A stretch of DNA of 64,000 bases from Chryseobacterium sediminis. GTDB taxonomy: Bacteria; Bacteroidota; Bacteroidia; Flavobacteriales; Weeksellaceae. Numbering within the stretch: position 1 is the first letter of the stretch; every line of letters begins with the position of its first letter. This document shows positions 42,995 through 52,465 of the stretch, piece after piece. The position numbers were made by a program, and so were the translations under genes. The DNA lies in the NCBI RefSeq assembly GCF_008386505.1, contig NZ_VUNZ01000001.1, positions 2,101,937 to 2,165,936 on the forward strand, read 5' to 3'. The notes below the pieces were generated by a model that did no database searches, was not told the origin of the DNA, and worked only from the letters and a program-made list of their open reading frames with translations.

Positions 42995-43681
42995 TTATTT
43001 AAAATCAGCATCCGTAACTCCGGAGTTGATCACAATTTTGGTAGTTTTAATCGTCATTTTCTGACCTCCACCTTCAGCATCTACTTCAGCAGGAAACTGT
43101 ATTCCGTCTACGGTCATGTAGCTTTTAATGGTAGCATTTCCTTCTCCTGCATTGGTTTTATACAAAAGTCCGGTTCCAGCATCAAAATAAAATTTTCCTT
43201 TATCCGAAGACAATACATTATAGTCTTTTCCGTCTAATTTTTCTGATGATACATTTGGAAAATTAGAAGCATCAAAAGCTAAAGCATCAATTGGCTTTCC
43301 TTTTTTCAATTCGCCAAGCTTGTCTGCAGGAATATCTTTTTTGGTTCCCATCTGATCAAAGTATCCTTTCTCACCGTCAAAAAGCTGAATCATTTCTTTC
43401 CCCATCAGCGATTGTACAGATTTGAATTTATTTCCTAATTTCTTAGTAGTCATTTGAATTTCCATTCCCTGCACAGAAACTATGTTATCAGTAATGGTAG
43501 ATTTTACGGCCTCCAATTTATCTTTTCCTCCTAGAGCTTTGAAATAATTATCTACAACTTCTTTAGCGGTAAGTTTTGATTTTACAGCTTCTGTTTTAGC
43601 AGATGCAGCCCCTTTCTTCTGAGCTGCTGCCGGTACTGAAAAAAGTACAGCACAGAAAAATGGAATGATGATCTTTTTCAT
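42995..43681 (-). CDS. Exported LolA-like / outer-membrane lipoprotein-sorting type protein
   Basis: 228 residues from ATG 43681 with a signal peptide (MKKIIIPFFCAVLFSVPAAAQ). The body alternates strands (KSTITDNIVSVQGMEIQMTTKKLGNKFKSV, GEGNATIKSYMTVDGIQFPAEVDAEGGGQKMTIKTTKIVINSGV) like LolA/LolB or DUF4292 half-barrel proteins. The longer ORF from 43732 adds 17 unlikely residues. Confidence 0.75.
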   Translation of the reverse strand: MKKIIIPFFCAVLFSVPAAAQKKGAASAKTEAVKSKLTAKEVVDNYFKALGGKDKLEAVKSTITDNIVSVQGMEIQMTTKKLGNKFKSVQSLMGKEMIQLFDGEKGYFDQMGTKKDIPADKLGELKKGKPIDALAFDASNFPNVSSEKLDGKDYNVLSSDKGKFYFDAGTGLLYKTNAGEGNATIKSYMTVDGIQFPAEVDAEGGGQKMTIKTTKIVINSGVTDADFK

Positions 43682-43736
43682 ATTTATAATAAAGTTTAAA
43701 GAGTAAATATAGGAATATTGGCGGACATACAAATAA

Positions 43737-43812
43737 ATAATGAGTGATGAGCAATTAGTAATGAATGATAATTGATAAATGATGAATGGTAAATATGATT
43801 ATTGATTAATCT
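43737..43812. repeat. Degenerate TGATAATGAAT-type low-complexity repeat
   Basis: Repeating variants of AATGATAATTGATAAATGA. The 14-mer AATTAGTAATGAAT (43753-43766) also occurs at 51070-51083. Confidence 0.4.
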
Positions 43813-43834
43813 TTAGGATGGGTATATAATACAA

Positions 43835-43860
43835 AAAACCGTCAAAAAATTGACGGTTTT
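43835..43860 (-). terminator. Terminator of trigger factor
   Basis: AAAACCGTCAA-AAAA-TTGACGGTTTT, 11 perfect pairs, just after tig. Confidence 0.85.
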
Positions 43861-43883
43861 CAAATATTTATATCGGAGTATAA

Positions 43884-45218
43884 TTATTTCTTAAGTTCTT
43901 CTAAAAATTCGTCGTGAGAAATTTTAGTTTCTTTTTTGCTGGCTTTTTCAAGAATTACATCTTTTAGTTTAGCCATAGCTACTTCAGAAGAAATTTGTCT
44001 TACCTGCTCTTGGTCTTTCAACATTTCAACAGCATATTTTTGGATTTCTTCATCACCCAGGTGGTGGATTCCGTAGATTGCCAATTGGTTTTTAACCAAC
44101 TGTTCAGCCTGAGCCAATACATCAGCATAATCAAGGTTGATTTCGTTTTCAGTCATCAATTTACCTTCGATAATCTGATATCTCAATTGGTTTTTCTCAG
44201 CTTCAAGAATTTCCTTAGCCTGATCTTCAGACTGGATGTTCTGGTTAGAGAATAATAACCACTTCACAAGGAATGATTCAGGAAGTTTTACTTCTTCTTT
44301 ATCAGTTACCTGCTCTAATACTTTATTCACAAAGTGAACATCAGCATTTTGCTGGAAGTACTCATCTAATTCAGTTTTTACTTTATCTTTAAGCTCTTCT
44401 TCAGTCTTGATGTTTCCTTCTCCGTATACTTTGTCGAATAAGTCCTGGTTAAGTTCAGCTAAGTTTAATGAATAGAAATCTTTTACTTTTACTTCTAATT
44501 CATTGTGATGTAGGTGTTCTACTTCTTCTTTGCTGAATCCTAATTCTTTAGCTAATTCTTCGTCACCTGCAAGAGTTTCTTTTGTTACTTTTACAGACCC
44601 TTCCATTTTCAAACCTTTTACCAATTTAAAAGCCTCTTTGTTTTCAGCTGTAATGGTAAGGTTTTTCGGGTGGTGGTGGTGTTCTCCTTCAGCATCTTCT
44701 TCTACAACCTGAGAAACTTCTAAAGCAATGTAAGAATCTTTAGTGATTTTATCTTGAGGAACCTGCTCAGCAAAACGCTTCTGCATGTTTTCAATACTCT
44801 TGCTGATTTCTTTGTCAGACGCTTCTACTTTGTAGTGAGGCGCTTCATATTTAGCTAAATCTATAGTGAATTCAGGCTCATATCCTACTTCAAAAGCAAC
44901 TTCTAATTGATCAGCATTGTAATCTAATTCGTTTACTGGCTGAGGAACAGGCTGACCAACTAATCTTAATTTGTTTTCATTAACATAGTTGTTTAAAGCA
45001 TCAGAAACTTGTCTGTTGATTTCTTCAAATGCAATACCTGCTTCATATTGTTTTTTAACCATACTCAAAGGCACTTTCCCTTTTCTGAATCCAGGAACTT
45101 GCGCATTTTTAGCATAATTAATCAACTGCTTCTCTACTTTTTCTTTGTAGTCAGATTTTTCCAATGTTACTGTAAGCAATGCACTTACGTCATCATGGTT
45201 TTGTGCGGTAACCTTCAT
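43884..45218 (-). CDS. tig: Trigger factor
   Basis: 444 residues. Ribosome-binding signature GFRKGKVP at ~44-51 in the N-terminal domain, followed by a degenerate PPIase region (YIALEVSQVVEEDAEGEHHHHPKNLTI ... ) and a helical C-terminal chaperone domain ending EFLEELKK. The PPIase FKBP core looks weak, as in many Bacteroidota trigger factors. Nascent-chain chaperone at the ribosome exit. Confidence 0.92.
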   Translation of the reverse strand: MKVTAQNHDDVSALLTVTLEKSDYKEKVEKQLINYAKNAQVPGFRKGKVPLSMVKKQYEAGIAFEEINRQVSDALNNYVNENKLRLVGQPVPQPVNELDYNADQLEVAFEVGYEPEFTIDLAKYEAPHYKVEASDKEISKSIENMQKRFAEQVPQDKITKDSYIALEVSQVVEEDAEGEHHHHPKNLTITAENKEAFKLVKGLKMEGSVKVTKETLAGDEELAKELGFSKEEVEHLHHNELEVKVKDFYSLNLAELNQDLFDKVYGEGNIKTEEELKDKVKTELDEYFQQNADVHFVNKVLEQVTDKEEVKLPESFLVKWLLFSNQNIQSEDQAKEILEAEKNQLRYQIIEGKLMTENEINLDYADVLAQAEQLVKNQLAIYGIHHLGDEEIQKYAVEMLKDQEQVRQISSEVAMAKLKDVILEKASKKETKISHDEFLEELKK

Positions 45219-45240
45219 TATTGATTAAAATTTTAGGTTG

Positions 45241-45248
45241 CAAAAATA
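45241..45248 (-). promoter_or_regulatory. TAnnTTTG promoter box of tig
   Basis: Minus-strand TATTTTTG, 22 bases before the ATG. Confidence 0.55.
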
Positions 45249-45310
45249 TGAATTTTTTATGAAAAATACCCATTTAAAATCAACTTATAACGCCAAATAT
45301 TGTTAAATAA

Positions 45311-45338
45311 AAAACCACCGGAGATTTCCGGTGGTCCA
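45311..45338 (-). terminator. Terminator of the TonB receptor operon
   Basis: ACCACCGGA-GATT-TCCGGTGGT with T tract on the minus strand. Confidence 0.85.
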
Positions 45339-45354
45339 AACAAGATTAATTATC

Positions 45355-45927
45355 CTAATTACTTAGGTTGTATTTTGCCTCAGCATCAGTTTCTCCTCCT
45401 ACTACACTACCCCAGGCAGTTCCTGATTTAGCATCATTTACACTTTGAGGAGAGTGAATAAGTGTTAATTTTAAGAATGGATCCGTCCCGTCAACAGCTT
45501 TTACTACGGTCCATTTGGTTCTTAATCCTACTCTCTTTCCGTCACTTCTTAGATCGCTTCCATCTACTCTTTCTACCGTAATATTAGATTTTGGAAAATC
45601 GAAAATTAAAAAGTGTTCATTTTTAGCATCAATAATTTCCTGAGTAGCATCTTCATTTCCATTTTTGAATTTTGCCTGAACAGTATATGTCTTACCGTTT
45701 GTAAGCGGAATCGTAGGTGTTCCTCCTGCTCCGATACTGTAATCATAAGTCTGAGTAGTCCCGGCTGCATCATCTGTCACCAACAGAAGAATATTGGTAA
45801 GTTCTTCCTGAGGAAGATCATCTTCTTCTGCAGAACCATTTCTCTGGCAAGAGGTAACAGCAGTAACAGTAATAAATAAAACGGCTAATAATTTGATGAT
45901 ATTTTTAGTATTGAATAGTTTTTTCAT
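45355..45927 (-). CDS. Lipoprotein encoded behind the TonB receptor
   Basis: 190 residues. Signal peptide with lipobox AVTSC (Cys ~27) followed by an acidic linker (AEEDDLPQEEL). The remainder is beta-rich (NILLLVTDDAAGTTQTYDYSIG...). Such lipoproteins often sit next to outer-membrane metal receptors in Flavobacteriia and may act as surface binding partners, by analogy to SusD-like pairs though there is no homology to SusD. Confidence 0.75.
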   Translation of the reverse strand: MKKLFNTKNIIKLLAVLFITVTAVTSCQRNGSAEEDDLPQEELTNILLLVTDDAAGTTQTYDYSIGAGGTPTIPLTNGKTYTVQAKFKNGNEDATQEIIDAKNEHFLIFDFPKSNITVERVDGSDLRSDGKRVGLRTKWTVVKAVDGTDPFLKLTLIHSPQSVNDAKSGTAWGSVVGGETDAEAKYNLSN

Positions 45928-45978
45928 TTTTAAGAATTTTAAATTGTAAAATTTTGATTGAATAGTTGTTTAAAATCT

Positions 45979-48363
45979 TTAGAATCTGTATCTAAAGTTT
46001 AAAATAAAGTTTCTTCCTGCCTCATCTGCAAAGAATCTCAAACGGTTTAGATATTCTCTGTACGAAGTATTGAAAAGATTATTTACGATAAGCCCTGCAG
46101 AAAGATTTTTGCTGATGTTAACTCCAGTCTGGATATTCCAAAGTGAATATCCGTTGGGCGGAGTACTGAAATCGATTTCCTTATCCACCAGCTCGCCATT
46201 TACATAAAGCTCCAGCGGCGCATTACGAATCGGAAATCTGGTTTGCTTTACAAATGTTTGATTTTCAACAGTGAAATAGAAATTATTCCATTTCTGTTTT
46301 TTGAACTGCAATGCATTGGAAAAATTAGGAGGCATCATTAAGATCAAAGGTTCATTGTGGGTATCGTCCTGTCCATATACATAACTTCCTTTTCCGATAT
46401 AAGTCAGGTCATCCGTAAGTTTCCAGCTGATATCCAGATCCACTCCGTACATTTTCGCATCAATCTGCTGATACACCCATTCCGGGAATACTCCTCTGAT
46501 AGTTCCTTTGATCCCCACCGGAATTTCATTAATGAAATTTTTAGTGATGAAAAAATAAGGGTTTACGGAAACATTCAAGCCTTTCAGAACATTGAACCTT
46601 GAGTCTATATTTAAATTAAACTGGTGTCCCTGCTCGTTTTTCAGTCTCATATCTCCGGTTTCGATCACCCCCGCAGAATGATGCAGCCCGTCTGAAAATA
46701 GTTCAGCAACATTCGGAGATCTTCCCACTTTTGCATAATTAAACTTAAGATCAAAATTAGCATTCGGGCGGTATTCCAAACCTGCATTGAAAGAAACGTT
46801 GTTATAATTAAGCTGAGGACGTGTAAGTACTCTGTTCTGATCTGTTTTCACATAAAATTGTGGATAAATATCCGCATATGATTTCTCCCAGTCACTTTTA
46901 TCATACCATTTGGTGACATCATAACGGGTAAAATCATATCTCGCTCCTGCCTCAAAGTTGAATTCAGGTGAAATTTTATATTTGAAAACGGAATAGGCAC
47001 CGGCAGAATATTTATCATAATTCGGGATCAGACGTCTTGCTTTGGTTGCCGGATCCGAATAATTATTTTGAAAACCTGCATCAATTCCGGTTTCTAAAGA
47101 CCATTTTTCTCGTTCTAATAAATCATTAAGATTAAACTGATGTGTCATGAGTTCCAGATCCAGTGAAGGAGTATCACTCAATTCCCCTCTTCTGATATCA
47201 TATTCCTGTCTATGGTTATACTGATAACTATATGTTGCAGACAACTTTCCTATATTTTCAAATCTTTTAAAAGCGGAAACTTTTGCAATATGATGCTCAA
47301 TAACCTGTCTTGGATTATCAATATCATAACTGAATTTACCTGAATATATTGGAGGATTTGCAGTCATTGCTCTATCATAATCCTCAGAAGTTGAAACATG
47401 TGAGTCTCTTAAGATCCCAATATTCTGATTGGTAAGATAATAATCAAAAGAGATTCCTCTTTCATAAGTATTATTCTGAACAGTAAAATTGAAGGACGAG
47501 AAATCCATCCCTGTATTTTTCAGATTATAGTTAGGGGCACTCTGGTCACCCAGTTTTTTTATACTCCCGCCGGATTTCACCGCCCATCCGTTTTTCCAGA
47601 CTTTGGCAACATCCACATCCAGTCCAAGACCTCTTCCATTGGAAATTCCGGTAAGTCCTACTGAACCTTTGATGGTATCTTTTTTAGGGAAAACTTCCGG
47701 CTCCATTACCACGACTCCACCAATAGCATCGCTTCCATATTTCAACGCAGAAGCACCTTTGATTACGTCGATATGCTGAAAATTATTGATATCCACATTT
47801 GGTGCATGTTCTACCCCCCATTCCTGCTCAGCAAGACGTACCCCATTATTCAGAATGCTGATACGGCTTCCATAAAGCCCGTGAATGACTGGTTTTGAAA
47901 TATTATTTCCGGTTTTCAAAGCCGTAACCCCTGAAATTTTAGATAATAAGTTTCCAAGATTATCGGTAGAATTTTTCTCAATATCAGATTTATTGACTGT
48001 TTTAACCACCAAAGAACCATTATTTTTATGATTCCCATGTATGGTAACCGTTTCAATATCTTTGACATGATGTTCCAGCGTAATAACCAGCTGAACGTCC
48101 TGATCAACTCCTATATTTTCAGTATAATCATCGCAATCAGGATGTTGAGCAATGAGTGTATACTTTCCTGCAGGAATTTTGTCAAAAGAAAATTTACCTT
48201 TCTTATTGGTTTTAGCTGTAAAGTTTCCGATTTTAATCACAGCATTTTCCAGTAAGCTCTTGTCGTGAAAATCCTGAACGGTTCCTTCTACAGTATAGGT
48301 TTTTTGTGCGCTTATAAATACTGATCCGCAAAAGATCAGCAGCAGGCAATATATCAATTTCAT
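45979..48363 (-). CDS. TonB-dependent outer-membrane receptor
   Basis: 794 residues. Signal peptide (MKLIYCLLLIFCGSVFISAQ), a carboxypeptidase-regulatory-like domain (VEGTVQDFHDKSLLENAVIKIGNFTAKTNKKGKFSFDKIPAGKYTL), plug (LGNLLSKISGVTALKTGNNISKPVIHGLYGSRISILNNGVRL ... GASALKYGSDAIGGVV) and a beta-barrel ending in FILNFRYRF with the C-terminal aromatic. ZnuD-like architecture; the flanking His/Cys small protein suggests a metal substrate. Confidence 0.9.
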   Translation of the reverse strand: MKLIYCLLLIFCGSVFISAQKTYTVEGTVQDFHDKSLLENAVIKIGNFTAKTNKKGKFSFDKIPAGKYTLIAQHPDCDDYTENIGVDQDVQLVITLEHHVKDIETVTIHGNHKNNGSLVVKTVNKSDIEKNSTDNLGNLLSKISGVTALKTGNNISKPVIHGLYGSRISILNNGVRLAEQEWGVEHAPNVDINNFQHIDVIKGASALKYGSDAIGGVVVMEPEVFPKKDTIKGSVGLTGISNGRGLGLDVDVAKVWKNGWAVKSGGSIKKLGDQSAPNYNLKNTGMDFSSFNFTVQNNTYERGISFDYYLTNQNIGILRDSHVSTSEDYDRAMTANPPIYSGKFSYDIDNPRQVIEHHIAKVSAFKRFENIGKLSATYSYQYNHRQEYDIRRGELSDTPSLDLELMTHQFNLNDLLEREKWSLETGIDAGFQNNYSDPATKARRLIPNYDKYSAGAYSVFKYKISPEFNFEAGARYDFTRYDVTKWYDKSDWEKSYADIYPQFYVKTDQNRVLTRPQLNYNNVSFNAGLEYRPNANFDLKFNYAKVGRSPNVAELFSDGLHHSAGVIETGDMRLKNEQGHQFNLNIDSRFNVLKGLNVSVNPYFFITKNFINEIPVGIKGTIRGVFPEWVYQQIDAKMYGVDLDISWKLTDDLTYIGKGSYVYGQDDTHNEPLILMMPPNFSNALQFKKQKWNNFYFTVENQTFVKQTRFPIRNAPLELYVNGELVDKEIDFSTPPNGYSLWNIQTGVNISKNLSAGLIVNNLFNTSYREYLNRLRFFADEAGRNFILNFRYRF

Positions 48364-48452
48364 TGTAAATAGATTGATTGCGTACCCTTTTCAACAGGGT
48401 ACATTTTTCGTTAAAATTTGTGGGAAGGGTTAGTTTAATTGTAAAATGTACG

Positions 48453-48613
48453 TTGTACAATGTAAAAAGTAAAATGCCTAATGAGAAGTCAGAAGCTGTT
48501 ATTAAATATCAATTACAAACTATCCGTTGTTTTCCAACAACTTTAAACCTTAAACTTTAAACATTGAATTTAAAGCATTAAACATTGAACTTTAAAGTAT
48601 TAAACTTTAAACC
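48453..48613. repeat. Low-complexity intergenic repeats upstream of the receptor
   Basis: TTGTACAATGTAAA (48453-48466) recurs at 59261-59274. From 48541 to 48613 there are tandem variants of TTAAACATTGAACTTTAAA. No gene seen in 48364-48629. Confidence 0.45.
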
Positions 48614-48629
48614 CTATAGAATCTATGAA

Positions 48630-48986
48630 TTATGAAATTGCGGGAGGTCCCCGAAGCTGAAAAGTGAATTTGGTCTGTGACCAGATTTTCTCCTGGATGG
48701 CGATGATTTGTTTTACTTCATGGCTGTAATGCTCAAAAGTAAAACTGAATTCTTCAGGAGCTAATGTATGTCCGGTAACCAAAAAGTGGCAGGCCAGACA
48801 GTCGCCAGCTTTCTCTTTAGTAACTGCTTTCGTCACCGTATTCTCTACTTTTTTAAGATTGAAAGCCTTAAAATAATCTACAGCATCGTGATGGTGAAAG
48901 CTTTGAGAAAGCAGCGCGAGGAAATATACTCCAAACAATAGCTTGGAGATAAAACTCTTCAGGTTTCTGCTTTCTTTAAAAATCAT
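48630..48986 (-). CDS. Small His/Cys-rich membrane-anchored protein
   Basis: 118 residues. An N-terminal hydrophobic segment (SKLLFGVYFLALLSQS) is followed by FHHHDAVDYF, CLACHFLVTGH and FEHYSHEVKQ, so at least six His and two Cys that could bind a metal. It precedes the TonB receptor and probably belongs to its metal regulon. Its ATG is 4 bases from a TAnnTTTG box. Confidence 0.7.
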   Translation of the reverse strand: MIFKESRNLKSFISKLLFGVYFLALLSQSFHHHDAVDYFKAFNLKKVENTVTKAVTKEKAGDCLACHFLVTGHTLAPEEFSFTFEHYSHEVKQIIAIQEKIWSQTKFTFQLRGPPAIS

Positions 48987-48990
48987 GGTT

Positions 48991-48998
48991 CAAAATTA
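48991..48998 (-). promoter_or_regulatory. TAnnTTTG box 4 bases before the His/Cys gene (leaderless)
   Basis: Minus strand TAATTTTG, AACC, ATG 48986. Confidence 0.55.
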
Positions 48999-49090
48999 TG
49001 AAAATAATTTAATTGTTTCCTTAAACTTTTATTAAATTACTTGATGACTATGAGTAATAAGTAGAAATGCGCAGGATATTGTTACAAAAA

Positions 49091-49128
49091 AAATGCTTCA
49101 TCACTTTTAATTGATGAAGCATTTTTAT
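49091..49128 (-). terminator. Terminator of the ABC-F gene
   Basis: AAATGCTTCATCA (49091-49103) / TGATGAAGCATTT (49112-49124). Confidence 0.85.
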
Positions 49129-49133
49129 TTTAT

Positions 49134-51059
49134 TTAATCAAGTTGGGTACCAAGATATTCCCACTCCTGCAAAGCTGTATCCAGGTCTTCCTTAGTTTTA
49201 TTGTATTTTTCTAAGGTTTCATCCGAAGGATTTTCTTTAGCAAAAGAAGCTTCCATTTCCTCTATTTTTGTTTCGAGTTCGGAAATTCTCTCTTCTACTT
49301 TCTTGATTTTATTCTGAATGTTTTTCTGCTCTTTGCTAACGATATTTGAAGATTGACTGCTAGCAGCCGGTTTTTCTTCCACTTTCTTAGGTTCTACCTT
49401 TACTTCCTGATGAAGTTTAGCTTTTTCTGCAGAAATCTCTCTGATGGTTTCCTTTTGTCTGTATTCAAGATATTCATTGATGTCTCCAAGGAATTCTTTC
49501 ATTTTCCCGTCACGGAATTCATAGATCTTATCACAAAGTCCCTGAAGGAATTCCCTGTCGTGCGAGATGACAATTAAAGTACCTTCAAAGTTTTGCAGGG
49601 CAAGCTTAATAATTTCCTTAGACTGAATATCCAGGTGGTTGGTAGGTTCGTCCATGATCAACGTATTGAAAGGGCGAAGTAACAGTTTACAAAGTGCCAG
49701 ACGGTTTCTCTCTCCTCCGGAAAGCACTTTTGTTTTCTTAGTAACCGCATCTCCCTGGAAAAGGAAAGATCCTAATAAATCTCTTACTCTAGGTCTTGTC
49801 TCTTCCGTTGCCGCATCTTCGGCTTCTTCAAGAACCGTTTTATTAGGTGTTAAAACCTCTTCCTGATTCTGTGCGAAGTATCCGATATTGACGTTATGTC
49901 CAAGATTCCAGGCTCCTGAATAATCTTTGATATCTCCTGCTAAAATTTTAGCTAAAGTTGTTTTCCCTTGTCCGTTTTGTCCCAGCAAAGCAATCCTGTC
50001 TCCTCTCTGAACGATGAAATCTACATCATCAAAGATTTGTTTCTGCCCGTAAGCTTTTCCAAGATTTATTGCTTCAAAAATTACTTTCCCCGGAACCATA
50101 GACTGTACGAAACGGATATTGAATTTTGAAACGTCTTCATTATCAACCTCGATACGTTCTATTTTATCTAATTTCTTAATAAGTGACTGCGCAAAAGATG
50201 CTTTTGTAGCACTTGCACGGAACTTATTAATATTATCTTCCATCTGCTTGATCTCCGCATCCTGATTCTTTTTAGCCTGAATCAGCTTTTCACGGCGATC
50301 TTCTCTCATGACAAGATATTTAGAATAGTTGGCTTTATAGTCGTCAACTTTTTTGTTGTTGATATCAAAAGTACGGTTACAAACCGCTGTCATAAACTGT
50401 TTATCGTGACTTACCAGAACAATGGCTCCAGGATAGTCTTTTAAAAAGTTTTCAAGCCAGATGATGGATTCCATATCCAGGTGGTTGGTAGGCTCATCGA
50501 GAAGCATAATATCATTCTTTTGAAGAAGTAATTTTGCCAATTCGATTCTCATTCTCCATCCTCCGGAAAATTCATCGGTGATTTTCTGAAAATCGTCTGC
50601 TTTAAATCCTAAACCAAATAACACTTTTTCCATGTCACCTTCAAGATTGTAGGCATCGTGGTTCATTAAAAGGTCATTCAGCTCAGTCATTTTATTAATC
50701 AAATCTGTATAGGAATCACTTTCGTAATCTGTTCTTACCGTCATCTGGTGATTCACTTCTTCAAGCTCATCTTTCCATGCATTGATCTGCTCAAAGGCCT
50801 GCATTGTTTCAGCCCAAACGGTTCTTCCTTTTACAAAATCAAGATCCTGCTTCAGGAAACCAATGGTAACACTTCCTTCTGTCACAACCTCTCCTTCGTA
50901 GAAATTGATTTCTCCGGACAACATTTTCAATAAAGTGGATTTCCCCGCTCCATTTTTTCCTACGAGGCCAACTTTATCATCTTTTTTGATGGTAAAATTG
51001 ACATTTTGAAATAAATAATTTCCTGAATGATGTAATCCTAAACTTTGAACCGAAAGCAT
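49134..51059 (-). CDS. ABC-F family ATPase
   Basis: 641 residues, two ABC domains and no membrane part. Walker A sites GKNGAGKST and GQNGQGKTT, signatures FSGGWRMRIELAKLL and LSGGERNRLALCKLL, Walker B IMLLDEPTNHLD and TLIMDEPTNHLD. A linker of ~80 residues joins them and a coiled-coil C-terminus (EEKPAASSQ ... KVEERISELETKIEEME) ends it, as in Uup/YheS relatives acting on ribosomes. Confidence 0.93.
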   Translation of the reverse strand: MLSVQSLGLHHSGNYLFQNVNFTIKKDDKVGLVGKNGAGKSTLLKMLSGEINFYEGEVVTEGSVTIGFLKQDLDFVKGRTVWAETMQAFEQINAWKDELEEVNHQMTVRTDYESDSYTDLINKMTELNDLLMNHDAYNLEGDMEKVLFGLGFKADDFQKITDEFSGGWRMRIELAKLLLQKNDIMLLDEPTNHLDMESIIWLENFLKDYPGAIVLVSHDKQFMTAVCNRTFDINNKKVDDYKANYSKYLVMREDRREKLIQAKKNQDAEIKQMEDNINKFRASATKASFAQSLIKKLDKIERIEVDNEDVSKFNIRFVQSMVPGKVIFEAINLGKAYGQKQIFDDVDFIVQRGDRIALLGQNGQGKTTLAKILAGDIKDYSGAWNLGHNVNIGYFAQNQEEVLTPNKTVLEEAEDAATEETRPRVRDLLGSFLFQGDAVTKKTKVLSGGERNRLALCKLLLRPFNTLIMDEPTNHLDIQSKEIIKLALQNFEGTLIVISHDREFLQGLCDKIYEFRDGKMKEFLGDINEYLEYRQKETIREISAEKAKLHQEVKVEPKKVEEKPAASSQSSNIVSKEQKNIQNKIKKVEERISELETKIEEMEASFAKENPSDETLEKYNKTKEDLDTALQEWEYLGTQLD

Positions 51060-51099
51060 CTTAATTAATAATTAGTAATGAATAATGAATTTTCGGGTG

Positions 51100-51107
51100 C
51101 AAAAATA
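51100..51107 (-). promoter_or_regulatory. TAnnTTTG promoter box of the ABC-F gene
   Basis: Minus-strand TATTTTTG, 40 bases before the ATG. Confidence 0.5.
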
Positions 51108-51138
51108 CGGAAAAAGAAATGAATAGCCCAGAAATAAA

Positions 51139-51170
51139 AAAAGCTATCCAAAACGGACAGCTTTCTTTTG
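51139..51170 (-). terminator. Terminator of the 51.2-52.2 kb operon
   Basis: AAAGCTATCC / GGACAGCTTT; the mismatch becomes G-U only in the minus-strand RNA, followed by TTTTTTTATTT. Confidence 0.75.
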
Positions 51171-51194
51171 AATATGAATTGATTTTATAAGGTC

Positions 51195-51443
51195 TTATCC
51201 CGGAGTAAGCGGTGGAGTTTTCTGGCCTGCTTCCACCATAGCAATCATTTCTACAAGGGTTGCTTCTGCTTCTTTATATTTTACCTGTTTGATCCCGTGG
51301 TTGGATCCTATTGCAACCTGCAATTCATTCAAAGTCTTAGCTTCAGACATTGTAATGGGTTTACTCCCATTTTTAATACTGATTTGATATTCACAAGTAT
51401 CTAGAAGTTTGTTTGCTTTTTTAAGCCATTCTGAAACTTTCAT
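51195..51443 (-). CDS. Small uncharacterised protein (82 aa)
   Basis: 82 residues, soluble, mostly helical (VSEWLKKANKLLDTCEYQIS ... YKEAEATLVEMIAMVEAGQ). No recognised family. It follows the 244-residue gene by 36 bases and shares its terminator, so the two probably act together. Confidence 0.6.
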   Translation of the reverse strand: MKVSEWLKKANKLLDTCEYQISIKNGSKPITMSEAKTLNELQVAIGSNHGIKQVKYKEAEATLVEMIAMVEAGQKTPPLTPG

Positions 51444-51479
51444 AATTATTTTGTTTTTGGTGATTGATATAAAATTATT

Positions 51480-52214
51480 TTATCTATTGAGAAGCTCTCT
51501 CAAAGATTGTCCTGAAGATACTTTGTCCACGAAAGCTCCTCTTGGTGCATTTGTAATACCATATGTTCCCTGAATCATCTGTAAATCATAATCTGTATTT
51601 TTAGCACTGAACATAAAATGACACCCTGGATTTGTTGTATAGCCGGTAACAGCCCCTGGTGTCATATTTGTCTGAGCAGCAAATAAAACTATATTTTCAT
51701 TAGGCTCCATACTCACCTGTCCCTGGGCATTAGAAGTAAATGCACAAAAGGGTAAAAATTGTCCATCTACTCTTGCGGCAAGTCCTATTGTGAGATCTGG
51801 AGTACCTAAAGGTCTTTCATTTCTTACCGTGATTACTCCTGCGGGAGCTGTCCCCCTAATAGAAAATGAGCCATCCGGATGGAAACTTACAGCTGTCCCT
51901 AAAGGTATTTCCTGCGATAATGCCTGCATTTGAATTGTCGTATTGGGAGCAATCATTGATTTATTGAAAACATATACTTTATATTCTGGTTCATAATCAA
52001 TATCCACCATGCCAAACATATTGCTATAATCAATAGCAAACCAAGCCGGTACTCCTGAAGTAATCTGGTTCGTACCTGTTGCCCCTTTGTATCCCATTAA
52101 CCTATAAGCACTTGCCTGCAGATATTGTAAAATTTGGTTCTGTTCTCCTGAACTAAAATCAAAGTTAATTGAGAACATTCTAGTTCCTGGTCTTTGAATG
52201 AGTGTCTTTTCCAT
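51480..52214 (-). CDS. Uncharacterised beta-rich protein (244 aa)
   Basis: 244 residues, no signal peptide. Beta-rich sequence with many Gly, Pro, Asn and Thr (VYVFNKSMIAPNTTIQMQALSQ; PDGSFSIRGTAPAGVITVRN). I recognise no domain; the composition suggests a beta-sandwich, as in lectin- or toxin-like proteins. It heads a two-gene unit flanked by terminators and lies beside a Tle1-like hydrolase gene. Confidence 0.6.
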   Translation of the reverse strand: MEKTLIQRPGTRMFSINFDFSSGEQNQILQYLQASAYRLMGYKGATGTNQITSGVPAWFAIDYSNMFGMVDIDYEPEYKVYVFNKSMIAPNTTIQMQALSQEIPLGTAVSFHPDGSFSIRGTAPAGVITVRNERPLGTPDLTIGLAARVDGQFLPFCAFTSNAQGQVSMEPNENIVLFAAQTNMTPGAVTGYTTNPGCHFMFSAKNTDYDLQMIQGTYGITNAPRGAFVDKVSSGQSLRELLNR

Positions 52215-52402
52215 TGTTTTAATCTTTGGTGTTCTTACTCTTTTGATATTAGGCTTTTCAGAATGCGCCTTTGTTCCTATTATATTTTGAAGCTTCGCGA
52301 AATGAACAATTCAAAGTAACGAGATTTAACATCCAAAAAATACCGTATAAAATACCAAATTTAAAATTCAGTGATTTTACTTATTGATAATCATAAACTT
52401 AT

Positions 52403-52433
52403 AAAAAAAGGGAACATCTAAAATGATGTCCCC
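52403..52433 (-). terminator. Terminator of the DUF2235 gene
   Basis: GGGAACATC (52410-52418) / GATGTCCCC with a G-U pair only on the minus-strand RNA and a T7 tract. Confidence 0.75.
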
Positions 52434-52465
52434 TAACCTAAATTTAAAACTGAGAAGCGTTACCA

